Origin: Fen731 sp964481885
GTDB taxonomy: Bacteria > Actinomycetota > Humimicrobiia > Humimicrobiales > Humimicrobiaceae
Direction: 5' to 3'
Assembly (NCBI GenBank): GCA_964481885.1
Contig: CAYZUS010000005.1
Coordinates: forward strand, 22,097 to 86,096
Length of the DNA: 64,000 nt
This document shows positions 8,756 to 17,654 of this stretch, in pieces; within the stretch, counting starts at the first letter, position 1, and each line of letters begins with the position of its first letter. The translations under genes and the position numbers were made by a program. The notes under the pieces are model-generated. The model did no database searches. It saw nothing but the letters and a program-made list of their open reading frames with translations, and had not been told where the DNA came from.

Positions 8756-9064
8756 ATGAGAGCAAGAAAAAGACAACCTGTCCATCCGGGCAATATTTTA
8801 AAGGAACATTATCTTGAACCGCTGAACCTCAGTATCTCGGCTCTATCCGGTATGTTGAATGTTTCTCGCAAGACTGTTTCCAAAATCGTTAATGAGCACG
8901 GGTCTGTGACACCAGACATGGCATTACGCCTGTCAGTAACATTCGATACGTCGCCGGAACTGTGGCTGAATTTGCAGAGCAACCATGATTTATGGAAAGT
9001 GTCTCATGAATCAGAAAACTGGAAAAAAGCCCAACGGATGATTATGGCTGAGACCCACGCCTGA
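8756..9064 (+). CDS. higA: HigA antitoxin, XRE-type helix-turn-helix
   Basis: 102 residues with the HigA signature HPGNILKEHYLEPLNLS and a helix-turn-helix at about 24-60 (ALSGMLNVSRKTVSKIVN), ending in the usual SPELWLNLQSNHDLW segment. AGAGG lies about eight bases before the ATG, unlike the toxin. It neutralises HigB and probably represses the operon at 8438-8456. Confidence 0.93.
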   Translation: MRARKRQPVHPGNILKEHYLEPLNLSISALSGMLNVSRKTVSKIVNEHGSVTPDMALRLSVTFDTSPELWLNLQSNHDLWKVSHESENWKKAQRMIMAETHA

Positions 9065-9127
9065 TTGTGTATATGAATCGAAAATTGGTGTAAGGGCCGC
9101 CGGTATACATACATCAAGAATCTGTAA

Positions 9128-9370
9128 CTATACATTTGTATATGCCCCGTCAAGTACAATATCCTGGCCCACCATAAAATCGGAAGTCTCAGAAGCCAGA
9201 TAAACGAGCGCTCCTTTAAGATCTTCAACGCTTGCGGCTTTGGCGATAGGGGCCTTATCTGTAAATATTGGCAGCACTTCTTTTACAAAACCCTCAGTCA
9301 TTGTTACACCCGGACTGATACTGTTTACCCTGATGCCATGTCTTATCCATTCAACGGCAAGACACTTATT
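9128..9370 (-). pseudogene. Truncated short-chain dehydrogenase (C-terminal remnant)
   Basis: About 80 codons on the minus strand read as the end of a classical SDR: WIRHGIRVNSISPG, then DLKGALVYLASETSDF and VLDGAYTNV before TAG at 9128-9130. The frame meets stops upstream of about 9370 in AT-rich sequence, so the nucleotide-binding half is gone. The intact SDR at 9402-10175 lies just upstream, which suggests deletion between tandem SDR copies. Confidence 0.8.
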
Positions 9371-9401
9371 TATTTATTTTTTCCTTTTTTTAACAAATAT
9401 T

Positions 9402-10175
9402 TCAATGCATATAAGTGCTGGTGGCTCCCCCATCAACAGCGCACATGGAACCGGTAACAAACAAAGATTCATCGGACGCTAAAAAGAGAGCAGCATTTGC
9501 AATATCTTCAGGTTTCCCATACTTTCCCAATGGAAATGTTTTTAGAAACTTATCTTCATTAAAACCGGGGACATTTTTTGTACTTTCCTCAAACATAGGA
9601 GTTTCAATATGTGTCGGGACCATGCAATTTACCCTTACATTAAATGAGCCATATTCGGCAGCCATGGATCTTGTGATGGCAACAATGGCGCCTTTTGAAG
9701 CAGTATAAGCGTCACACCCCGGTACTCCCAGAGTGGCCGCACTTGAGGCAGTATTTATCACAGAGCCGCCGCCGCTTTTTATTATTTCCGGAATAGCATA
9801 CTTACAGCAAAGGTATGTGCTTTTTAAGTTAATATCTATAATTTTATCCCATATGTCTTCGTCGATATCAGTAATGCGCCCGTCCCTGTTTTTCCAGAAA
9901 ACTCCTGCATTATTATAAAGGATATTCAATTTGCCGAATTCGACAATGGTTTTGTTAACAAGGTTTACGACATCTTCCTTTTTTGAGACATCTGCTTTTA
10001 CAAAAATTGCCTTACCACCATTTTCAATAATATCAGATTTGGTTTTCCGGCCACCATCTTCATCAATATCAGCAATTACAATACTTGAACCTTCCTTTGA
10101 AAACAGCATGGCTGATGCCCTGCCTATTCCCCTTGCTGCTCCTGTTATTAAAGAAACCTTGCCTTCCAGCCTCAC
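9402..10175 (-). CDS. SDR-family oxidoreductase
   Basis: 257 residues, classical SDR length. TGAARGIG is the cofactor loop, NNAG follows, and Tyr and Lys of the YTASK motif are present. ADIDEDG after beta-2 carries an acidic residue that favours NAD. The start is GTG at 10173-10175 with AAAGGA nine bases upstream. It probably oxidises a sugar or polyol hydroxyl. It lies downstream of the transketolase and may be co-transcribed with it despite 256 bp of spacing. Confidence 0.87.
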   Translation of the reverse strand: MRLEGKVSLITGAARGIGRASAMLFSKEGSSIVIADIDEDGGRKTKSDIIENGGKAIFVKADVSKKEDVVNLVNKTIVEFGKLNILYNNAGVFWKNRDGRITDIDEDIWDKIIDINLKSTYLCCKYAIPEIIKSGGGSVINTASSAATLGVPGCDAYTASKGAIVAITRSMAAEYGSFNVRVNCMVPTHIETPMFEESTKNVPGFNEDKFLKTFPLGKYGKPEDIANAALFLASDESLFVTGSMCAVDGGATSTYMH

Positions 10176-10431
10176 TTTTTATACATCCTTTCCTATAAAA
10201 ACTTAGATGCGGTTGCTGTATTTTTACAGATTATCAACTTCACCAAATATCGTCTTTTAAATAAAAAATAGCAGCCTGTCAATTATGTTTTTTATCCTGA
10301 TATTTTACTGTATCCCTGATTAATGTATTATTTTGCCGGGTTTTTGCTCAAGATACACTACACTTTAATAATTATGCACTTATGTAGGGCCCGTCAATTA
10401 TCATATCCTAACCCGCTATAGAATCAGTGAG

Positions 10432-12486
10432 TCACAAATTTACCAGGTTAATAATATTTGAGACCAGGCTTTCCACATCCAGGCCCTGGTATTTATATTG
10501 ATATTCAGTATCTGCGGAGACTCCATATTTTGAAACGCCCATTTTCTTATAATTACAGTTCATTTTGTTTTCAGCAATAAAGGAGCCTATCATGGTTCCA
10601 ATCCCGGTATTTACATTATGATCCTCATATACAACTACATTTTTGGTGTTATTTATGGCGTTTTGTAACTTTTCATCATCAAGCAAGGGAACTGAGCTTA
10701 CATTTAAAACCCCTGTTTTAATACCATGCCTGGTTTGGAGGATTTCTGCTGCCTCAAGCGCCCTGAAAGCCATGTGCCCATAAGTTATAATAGTTGCGTC
10801 GGTTCCATTTTTTAACCAGTCTGATTTGCCGTACTTAAAAACATAATCCTTCCCAAAAAAAGGCTTCTCGCCACCGGCGGAAAGGACAGGGATTTTTGAC
10901 CTGTTTAAAACCATCAGGAAATTACCATGTGTTGAAGATATATAATTGGTAATATGCGCGGTCTGGTTTGCATCGGCCGGTATGACAATTTTAAAATTAA
11001 AAAGATTAGACACAAGGCTTAAATAATCCAGGCAGTGGTGGGATTTCCCGTCTTCCCCTACTTCAAGGCCGTTGTGCGTACAAACAAGTTTCAGGGAAGT
11101 ATCGTTGATGTCATTTAGCCTTAGCTGGTTATACACCTCGTCTATTCCAAAAACAGCAAAACCGGCAAAAAAAGTAAGAAAACCTGTTTTACTTATGGCT
11201 CCGGCAACAGCAGCGGCATTATGCTCGGCGATACCCGCCTGGATAAAATTTTCCGGAAAATCTTTTTCAAATAAATCAGTCTTTACAGATACTTTAAGGT
11301 CGCAGTCTATGGCAATAACCGGGGGCCCGTTTTTTTCGGACACATTGTCTCTGCCGATTTTTAAGAGGGCAGCGCCAAAAGCATCCCTGCCGGCTATCAG
11401 CTGGCCAGATTTGTACTCTTCTGAAAAATCTGCTTTTATACTGTCTTCGATGTTTTTATCCTGAGATTTTTGGATTTTGGATTTATTGTTTTTAAATTCG
11501 CCGGGCCCATCTTTAAGGGTATACTCCTTGCGTTTTACATCAATAGTTTCTTTACCTATGTCTCTATAGTCACTCATCAGGACAGGTCCCAGATCAAGCC
11601 CCAGCTCAAATTTATTTAGTGCCTCATTATATTGTTCGGGGGAAAGGCACAAACCATGGCCCTTATGGCTGTCTTCGTACCCTTCCAGGCCTTTGCACAT
11701 TGTTGTTTCTGCAATAATACAGGTCGGTTTTGTGGCATTAAAGTAGGGTTCCCTCAAAGTCTTATACAGCTTTACAAAATCGTGGCCATCTGTTTTGGCT
11801 ACTTCCCATCCGCCATTAATATAATTGCCTTCGATATTATTCTGCATTATATTATCCATACTGTCTGTCGCCTGCATTCTGTTGCAGTCAACAATTGCAG
11901 TAAGATTATTTAAGTTGTACTTGTTTGCAAACCTTATGGCCTCTGCAATCTGGCCCTTCTGCTGCTCACCGTCACCCATTATTACAAATACCCTGTTTTT
12001 AATACCTTTCTTTTTGGAAGCCAGAGCATATCCGCATCCCAAAGAAAGGCCCTGCCCAAGATCACCGGTGCTCCACTCTATGCCCGGAACCTTATTGCCT
12101 AACTGTCCCTCAAAAATACTGCCGCCGTTTCTGAAATTAAATATGGCGTCGTCCAGATCAAAAAACCCGTTTATTCCAAGGGCAACATAAGCAGCTGCAG
12201 ACGTATGGCCGATGCTGATGATAATTATATCCCTGTAAGGCACTTTTACTTTTTCCCTGCCTGTATTGGAGCACAGCCATAAAAGCAGATATAAGTCTAT
12301 GGTGGAAAGAGATCCGCCAAGATGGCCCGTGCCGCTGATTGTTGTCATTTTTAAAATATCCAGCCGCGCCAGGTCAGAAAGTTCTTTAAAGGAACTGAGA
12401 TCTGCATTTTCCACTTTCACATTGGTAAAATTCTTGTATTTTTCCAACTTTCCAAGCAGTTCCCGGTATTTTTCACTTTTGTTCAT
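10432..12486 (-). CDS. tkt: Transketolase (full length)
   Basis: 684 residues, the size of a single-chain transketolase, which moves two-carbon units between ketose and aldose phosphates using thiamine diphosphate. TGHLGG near residue 52 and GDGEQQKGQ are the N-terminal cofactor motifs, and GIAEHN provides the catalytic Glu of the second domain. A polar linker rich in Lys and Asn (about 320-360) joins the domains. It has its own promoter and a candidate ROK operator upstream, so it is probably co-regulated with the isomerase/kinase operon. The sequence also allows a related two-carbon transferase. Confidence 0.9.
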   Translation of the reverse strand: MNKSEKYRELLGKLEKYKNFTNVKVENADLSSFKELSDLARLDILKMTTISGTGHLGGSLSTIDLYLLLWLCSNTGREKVKVPYRDIIIISIGHTSAAAYVALGINGFFDLDDAIFNFRNGGSIFEGQLGNKVPGIEWSTGDLGQGLSLGCGYALASKKKGIKNRVFVIMGDGEQQKGQIAEAIRFANKYNLNNLTAIVDCNRMQATDSMDNIMQNNIEGNYINGGWEVAKTDGHDFVKLYKTLREPYFNATKPTCIIAETTMCKGLEGYEDSHKGHGLCLSPEQYNEALNKFELGLDLGPVLMSDYRDIGKETIDVKRKEYTLKDGPGEFKNNKSKIQKSQDKNIEDSIKADFSEEYKSGQLIAGRDAFGAALLKIGRDNVSEKNGPPVIAIDCDLKVSVKTDLFEKDFPENFIQAGIAEHNAAAVAGAISKTGFLTFFAGFAVFGIDEVYNQLRLNDINDTSLKLVCTHNGLEVGEDGKSHHCLDYLSLVSNLFNFKIVIPADANQTAHITNYISSTHGNFLMVLNRSKIPVLSAGGEKPFFGKDYVFKYGKSDWLKNGTDATIITYGHMAFRALEAAEILQTRHGIKTGVLNVSSVPLLDDEKLQNAINNTKNVVVYEDHNVNTGIGTMIGSFIAENKMNCNYKKMGVSKYGVSADTEYQYKYQGLDVESLVSNIINLVNL

Positions 12487-12529
12487 ATAGCTGTAACCTT
12501 ATGTTGTATGTTTGTATTGCGTATTAACT

Positions 12530-12557
12530 ATTATATATATAGTCAATTTTTTGTCAA
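12530..12557 (-). promoter_or_regulatory. Transketolase promoter
   Basis: On the minus strand, TTGACA (12552-12557) and TATAAT (12530-12535) are spaced 16 bp. Transcription would start near 12523, about 37 bases before the ATG. Confidence 0.75.
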
Positions 12558-12630
12558 TTTATTTAATATGCTTAAGTTTATTATCAATTTATATCATTTT
12601 TTTACATTTACGGCTACCGAATTGGTTTTA

Positions 12631-12655
12631 TTTGTTTTTTTGCATTACAAACTAA
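12631..12655. promoter_or_regulatory. Candidate second ROK operator
   Basis: Arms TTTGTTT and AAACTAA with an 11-bp spacer, and the same ATTACAAACTAA right half as the site at 7057-7081. It lies about 75 bp upstream of the transketolase -35 box. It links transketolase to the ROK regulator at 7161-8378. Confidence 0.5.
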
Positions 12656-12702
12656 AGAATTTTTGGCGTGTAATCCAGATTTAATAAAATCAGTTATTTA
12701 AA

Positions 12703-12807
12703 TTGGTTCTTGCTGAATAATTGGATGAAATTAGAAATTTTAAAAACGGTTGTTGCTGAAGTAATTGAAATTATTTCTAAAATAATGGATCACCGTGCAA
12801 GAACCAA
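12703..12807. repeat. Nested inverted repeat, about 105 bp
   Basis: Perfect 11-bp outer arms TTGGTTCTTGC (12703-12713) and GCAAGAACCAA (12797-12807) enclose perfect 8-bp inner arms TTAGAAAT (12731-12738) and ATTTCTAA (12773-12780). It lies in gene-free DNA directly before the 28-bp tandem array. It could be a structured RNA or a miniature mobile element. No coding sequence was seen in it. Confidence 0.6.
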
Positions 12808-12823
12808 ATCAGGCTTAAATTTC

Positions 12824-13059
12824 TTTGCAGTCAAAAAAGTGTACTGATGTTTTTGCAGTCAAANNNNNNNNNNNNNNNNNNNNNNNNNNNNNNNNNNNNN
12901 NNNNNNNNNNNNNNNNNNNNNNNNNNNNNNNNNNNNNNNNNNNNNNNNNNNNNNNNNNNNNNNTTTGCAGTCAAAAAAGTGTACTGATGTTTTTGCAGTC
13001 AAAGAAGCTTCCTGATGTCTTTGCAGTCAAAGAAGCTTCCTGATGTCTTTGCAGCAAAG
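12824..13059. repeat. 28-bp direct tandem array interrupted by an assembly gap
   Basis: Units begin TTTGCAGTCAAA at 12824, 12852, 12964, 12992 and 13020, exactly 28 bp apart outside the gap. A degenerate start lies at 13048. Two variants alternate after the 12-bp core, one with GTGTACTGATGTT and one with the palindrome GAAGCTTC. The core itself is TTTG-N4-CAAA. There are no spacers, so this is not a CRISPR array. Copy number is unknown because of the gap. Confidence 0.85.
12864..12963. other. Assembly gap (100 N) inside the tandem array
   Basis: Exactly 100 N, a standard scaffold placeholder. The same unit borders both sides, so an unknown number of repeat copies is missing. Confidence 0.98.
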
Positions 13060-13088
13060 TAAAAGCCCTGATTTGCCAGGGCTTTTAC
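13059..13088 (+). terminator. Rho-independent terminator
   Basis: A perfect 12-bp stem, GTAAAAGCCCTG and CAGGGCTTTTAC, with a 6-base loop, is followed by a T-rich run on the plus strand. Plus-strand orientation fits best, yet no plus-strand gene lies upstream. It may instead end the minus-strand lipoprotein transcript from 14942, although the T run on that side is poor. Confidence 0.7.
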
Positions 13089-13259
13089 TATATTTTTCTT
13101 TTGTTTTCTTTTCAGGAGAATAGGTATCCCCATATGTTTTTAACAGACATTTTTAGTGGGCAATGCTTAAAAGCAGGGCCACCGGCTGTAAAGACAAGCC
13201 GAGCTAATATCAGGATTGATTCCAATAAATCCTGATATTATACCTTCAGAAACACATCG

Positions 13260-14942
13260 TCAGTTTGTAATTGCCTGAGCATCCCCCCACTGTGTTATTG
13301 AATTATCCAGTGAATATTTATAAAGATTTACAATCTCAACAGCGTTACCGGATTGCGGCTGCGTTATTACAACAAAAGTCATCGTCGGATAACCCGATGC
13401 ACTATCTATCCAGGTTCCTGAATTGGCATAGATTGTTTTCTGGTTATCAAGATTAGTACCCGATAATATAGTTGCGCCATGCGTGTGCCCAAACACAACT
13501 ATTTTCTTGGCAGCATCATTATCAAAATATTGAAGTTTTGACTGGATATCTATGGAACCGTAGCTGCCTGCTGTTTCGATCGCTTCATCTGCAGGAGTTT
13601 TTACTTTCACTCCATTTAGTGTCTGTCTTTCGTCCCAGGTATCCTGCATCCCTTTATACAGAGCTACATCAATTATTCCACCAGGCGTGGTCTGATATGG
13701 AATTAAATCATTTATTGCATAATCCTCTGTGTATCCGTCAATGTTTGTTTTAATGGCCTTATCGGAAAATTTTTCGTTTACAGGTATATTGGCCAGGAGA
13801 CCTTTCCAGGTCATGCTAAGTATATAATACCCGTACTGGCTCACATTATTTTTATCAGCAGTTACCTCAACAAAAACATTGTTTGATTTCGGTATGCCTT
13901 CAACAACCGAAGAGGTTGCTATTCTTGTGAAAAAATAACCCGGCGGCAGTATGGATGTATTGTTTTTTGTTATATCCCTGTTTGAAATTGGATCAGGCGC
14001 ACAAAAAATATTATATTTATGACCATGCTCAATGACTATCTCCGAGTTGGCTCCGGTAGTGTATTCTCCCAACCCTTGAACATCACTTCTTTTCTGGTTT
14101 ATTCCGGGTAAAATCCTTTCAAGGTCCGCCTGTGTCATCAGCAGGTCGTGATTTCCCGGCACATAGGACACTTTAATCTTGCCGGCAGTAATGATTGCGT
14201 TTATTGCATCCATGACATCCTGGTTGTTTTTACCGGCTGAATCAAAAAAGGTCGATTGTGAGTCAGGAAGTACATAATCCATCGGCAGAAACCAGCCATC
14301 GAGCAAATCCCCGGCTATAACAAGTTCTGCTACATTTGGTGAATTTTTGATTTGACCCAAAAAATTTATCAGTGCGGGCCTGTTCTGTTTGGTCTCTGTA
14401 AAAGTATCATCTACTCCTAAATGTATATCGCTTATAATAACGATTTGTGAACGGGTATTATTTAATGCGGCGCTGCCGGCAAGATTTAATATATAGTTTG
14501 TAGCAAAATAGCCCGTATAATCATTTTCCAAAGCCAGGCCCGTTGTTGATTTTAGGGCATTGCTTACTACAATTTTATACTCCTGGCCCTCTGCAAATTT
14601 TTCAACATTTGCGTTATTAATCTCCAGGATATTAGGGTTATCCGGGTCAATCTTTGCAACACACTGTTGTTTGACCGCATTGCCGCCGGGAGCCATCTGG
14701 TATAATGTGACTGCGGAGGCAATAGTACTCGTATTCAGCGGTTCGCTGAACGTAAAGGTGACTGTTTGCACGGAATCATTAACCGGAGGATTCCCTGCGT
14801 CAGCAGACATAGAAATATTTACTTCTGCTGTCATTACGGTTGCAGCAGCCTTTGTTGTTGTAGTTTGCGCAGGTGAACACCCGGACAGTAAAAAAATCAA
14901 CAGCAGTAACGAAACGAAACTTACGAGCCCCTTATTCTTCAT
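13260..14942 (-). CDS. Secreted lipoprotein: Ig-like domain plus calcineurin-like phosphoesterase
   Basis: 560 residues. A signal peptide with lipobox LLSGC places the lipidated Cys at 22. An SbsA-type Ig-like region (about 38-150, FTFSEPLNTSTI) follows. A metallophosphoesterase domain begins near 165 with SDIHLG (171-176), GDLLDG (211-216), GNHD (263-266), HGHKYN and GHTHG, the complete two-metal site set. It should be anchored outside the cytoplasmic membrane and hydrolyse a phosphoester, perhaps of nucleotides or surface polymers. It stands alone and seems unrelated to the catabolic operons. Confidence 0.88.
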   Translation of the reverse strand: MKNKGLVSFVSLLLLIFLLSGCSPAQTTTTKAAATVMTAEVNISMSADAGNPPVNDSVQTVTFTFSEPLNTSTIASAVTLYQMAPGGNAVKQQCVAKIDPDNPNILEINNANVEKFAEGQEYKIVVSNALKSTTGLALENDYTGYFATNYILNLAGSAALNNTRSQIVIISDIHLGVDDTFTETKQNRPALINFLGQIKNSPNVAELVIAGDLLDGWFLPMDYVLPDSQSTFFDSAGKNNQDVMDAINAIITAGKIKVSYVPGNHDLLMTQADLERILPGINQKRSDVQGLGEYTTGANSEIVIEHGHKYNIFCAPDPISNRDITKNNTSILPPGYFFTRIATSSVVEGIPKSNNVFVEVTADKNNVSQYGYYILSMTWKGLLANIPVNEKFSDKAIKTNIDGYTEDYAINDLIPYQTTPGGIIDVALYKGMQDTWDERQTLNGVKVKTPADEAIETAGSYGSIDIQSKLQYFDNDAAKKIVVFGHTHGATILSGTNLDNQKTIYANSGTWIDSASGYPTMTFVVITQPQSGNAVEIVNLYKYSLDNSITQWGDAQAITN

Positions 14943-15259
14943 TTCTCAACTCTCTTCTATGAATTATATTATATCAAATAGGAACATCGGTTGAATTTTG
15001 ATTATTCTTTAATTTATGCCTGTTAAGTAAGTTGCAAAAGGTACAAACCTGTAAAGTCTTCAAGCTTAATTTGAACAAATAATTTACACAAAAGATGAAT
15101 TATTAACAGTAAATACTTAAAAATTAATGTGGAAGAAAGAAGAAATATCCTGAAAAAACAGAATCGTATTTGACGATGATTATGCAAATAACAACTGTGC
15201 GGGCTAAGGCTGTGCATAGCGTAATAATTTTATGAAGTATTTAACTGCTTAAACTACAG
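14943..15259 (-). promoter_or_regulatory. Gene-free stretch with probable lipoprotein promoter
   Basis: No coding sequence is credible here. On the minus strand TTCAAC (14990-14995) and TATAAT (14968-14973) are 16 bp apart, a plausible promoter for the gene starting at 14942. Nothing else was recognised in the rest. Confidence 0.45.
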
Positions 15260-16246
15260 TTAAGTGAGTGACCCGTTTTTATCAACATCTTTAACTGATG
15301 CTGCGTTCCCAATGGTGATATTTAAAAACCACTCATATGTGGAGAAGGCTTTTACCGTGCTGTTTTGCCCCCAGGCTGCAGCAAAATCAGGCCTGTCAAA
15401 GGATGCGCTGCAGGGTTCAAGAAACAGGTTATAGATATTTCTGAAGCTGCCGGGATTGTGTAGTATGCCGAGATAAGGTATTTTCTCTGGTGGGAATGAG
15501 AGAGCAAAAACACTGTTGTCTGGATATTGCGCCGCGCACCAGCCTTTATTTAATGCATTTTTAAAATAATATTTCTCGCAGTTATCCTCCCGTTTCCCCA
15601 TAACGCCGACATCCCTTTTAATACCGTCTTTGTCCGTAAATTCCGGCCAGTCAAATTCTTCGCCGTATCTGCCTATCCTCCCGGTATTGGTAAATACTGA
15701 GATTGCTTTTTTTAAATCCGGTGGGACAAGTATTTTTACACCCGGCTCAGAATTAAGCATGGTATGCGCGGCCCATAAAAACTCCATGTCAAACTGGGTA
15801 TTGTTTGTCACCTTATAATCTATTCGCAATACGGTTTCAGAAAGAAAACGCACACGCTTTTCAAAAACATACGGCAGGCGTATGCCGCAGAATGTAAAAC
15901 TTACGCTGTCTTTGCCTGCCAGTATTTTTGCCTTGAGGTTCCAAACCTCGCCGTGGTCCGCAAGCTTTATCCCTGCCCACGGCTCTTTCTGGTAATAGCA
16001 AATATCAATCGTGGGAAACATGTCGTCAAGACCGCAGCACTCTGCTTCCACATATGAACCGTCAAACGGCACCGTCCTGTATTCCGGTTCGGGACGCTGA
16101 ACCATAAACTCTTTGGACGTTTTCTTATCAACAATAGAGGCAATATTGCCACCGAAATCAGGCAGGAATTTGAAAACAAGCGAATCGCTTTCCAGGGTTA
16201 CAGCTTTCTGGTCCTTGTAACTGCTTTCATATATTTTATAACCCAT
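15260..16246 (-). CDS. Aldose 1-epimerase (mutarotase)-like protein
   Basis: 328 residues from the ATG at 16246, chosen because GGGGGAAG lies nine bases upstream; the longer reading frame has no ribosome site. The galactose-mutarotase beta-sandwich pattern is visible: LPDFGGNIASI early, DHGEVW in the middle and FLEPCSASFDRPD near the C-terminus. Family members interconvert sugar anomers or bind carbohydrates. It lies upstream of nothing obvious and downstream of the dehydrogenase operon 20597-16448. Enzymatic status is inferred from the fold only. Confidence 0.72.
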   Translation of the reverse strand: MGYKIYESSYKDQKAVTLESDSLVFKFLPDFGGNIASIVDKKTSKEFMVQRPEPEYRTVPFDGSYVEAECCGLDDMFPTIDICYYQKEPWAGIKLADHGEVWNLKAKILAGKDSVSFTFCGIRLPYVFEKRVRFLSETVLRIDYKVTNNTQFDMEFLWAAHTMLNSEPGVKILVPPDLKKAISVFTNTGRIGRYGEEFDWPEFTDKDGIKRDVGVMGKREDNCEKYYFKNALNKGWCAAQYPDNSVFALSFPPEKIPYLGILHNPGSFRNIYNLFLEPCSASFDRPDFAAAWGQNSTVKAFSTYEWFLNITIGNAASVKDVDKNGSLT

Positions 16247-16447
16247 ATCAAGCTTCCCCCTTTTTATTTGGTTCCTGGTGAATAATTTATTTTTTGCCGG
16301 CTCAATTGTTAAAACTAAGCTAAAAAAACTTATTATTCCGGCTATTTCAGCCAATTATTCAACGGGAACTATATATTCTTTCCTGCCAACTGTGTCTACT
16401 TTTAGCGCCGGCAGTTTATTTCTTCAGCCCCTCTTTATTTACCTGCC

Positions 16448-17494
16448 TTAAATTTTTAAAAGTATCTTTATCCTTGAGGCACTGTTAGTTTTAAGGTCGA
16501 TAAGCGCTTTTTCTGCATCTGCCAGCGGTATTACCTGCGTAATCATCGGGGTAAAATCCACTTTGCCGGATTCCATCATGCTTATAACCACTGTGCCCAT
16601 GCTGGGGCTTCCACCAACCGGGACAAGATGAACGCATCTTAAAATCATCAAATCCAGATTTAATCCGTCTATGGGTTTTTCATAAAAAGCAACACATGAC
16701 ACCCTTGCGCCGTAGTTTGACATCCTGATTGATTCCTTTAGCATATCTATTGAACCTGAGGCTTCTATAACCACATCGGCACCCTGGCCGCCGGTAAGTT
16801 CCATTACCCTGGTATACATATCTTCTTTTGTAGTGTTAATGATCTCATCAGCACCGAATTTTTTGCCTATTTCCAGTTTGAAGTCTTTTCTTCCGACGAG
16901 AATGACTTTTTTTGCGCCTGAGAGCATTGCAAACGGAACGGCCCCCAGACCGATCGGGCCCGTGCCTATTATCACCACATTGTCCCCGATTTTTATATTG
17001 CTCTTCTTGACTGAATAAAGACCGGTAGCAACAGGTTCAACCATTGCGCCCTGTTCGAATGAAACGTTTTCCGGAAGCGCAAACATATGCCTCTCAGGCA
17101 TGACCGCATATTCTGCATAGCCCCCATCGTGGGCAACTATTGTGCCTACGGCCTTCATCTTTGAGCAGAAAAGATAATCACCTGAAAGACACCTCTCGCA
17201 TATTCCGCAGGATATTCCTGTATCACACACGACCCTGTCGCCGACTTTAAATTTGCTGACCCTTTTACCTATAGCTTCAATTACACCTGAATACTCGTGG
17301 CCGAATGTCATGGGCACATTAATCAGCCCAGCTTCCCAGAAACTGCTTTCACCTGAGTAAATAGCCTGATCGGTCCCGCAAACTCCGCAGTATTTAACCC
17401 GGATAAGAACATCATTTTCCATCAGTTCCGGGATTTCCACTTCCATCAACCTTAAATCTTTTATTCCGTATAGTCTTTGCGCCATCATTTTCAT
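16448..17494 (-). CDS. Zinc-dependent alcohol/polyol dehydrogenase
   Basis: 348 residues of the MDR family. CGVCGTD and GHEYSG give catalytic zinc ligands, CGICERC plus a later Cys give the structural zinc, and VVIIGTGPIGL is the NAD(P) loop. GGAGG stands before the ATG. It is the last gene after the E1 alpha/beta pair and an SDR, so it probably acts on a hydroxyl of the same substrate chain. Confidence 0.88.
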   Translation of the reverse strand: MKMMAQRLYGIKDLRLMEVEIPELMENDVLIRVKYCGVCGTDQAIYSGESSFWEAGLINVPMTFGHEYSGVIEAIGKRVSKFKVGDRVVCDTGISCGICERCLSGDYLFCSKMKAVGTIVAHDGGYAEYAVMPERHMFALPENVSFEQGAMVEPVATGLYSVKKSNIKIGDNVVIIGTGPIGLGAVPFAMLSGAKKVILVGRKDFKLEIGKKFGADEIINTTKEDMYTRVMELTGGQGADVVIEASGSIDMLKESIRMSNYGARVSCVAFYEKPIDGLNLDLMILRCVHLVPVGGSPSMGTVVISMMESGKVDFTPMITQVIPLADAEKALIDLKTNSASRIKILLKI

Positions 17495-17654
17495 AAATAA
17501 CCTCCAGAAAATCTGTTTGTTTTATAATTTTAACTAATTGTTTTATATTTCTGTTTTTTTCTTCTTTTTATTATTTAAATTGTGTCAAATAAAAAAATAT
17601 ACAGTTCTGCTGATAAGACAAGGCGTCAGCATTAAAATATTGGTTCGGCAATTA

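Noticed and set aside
12825..13043. Short plus-strand protein from the 28-bp repeats
   Set aside because: The unit length is not a multiple of three, the frame spans the N gap, and there is no ribosome site.
12824..13059. CRISPR array
   Set aside because: The 28-bp units follow each other with no spacers, vary among themselves, and no cas gene is present.
15023..15217. 64-codon minus-strand reading frame in the lipoprotein upstream region
   Set aside because: No ribosome site, odd composition rich in His, Phe and Leu from AT-rich DNA, and no family resemblance.
17519..17545. ROK operator upstream of the zinc dehydrogenase at 17494
   Set aside because: Only one weak half-site; spacing and second arm do not match.
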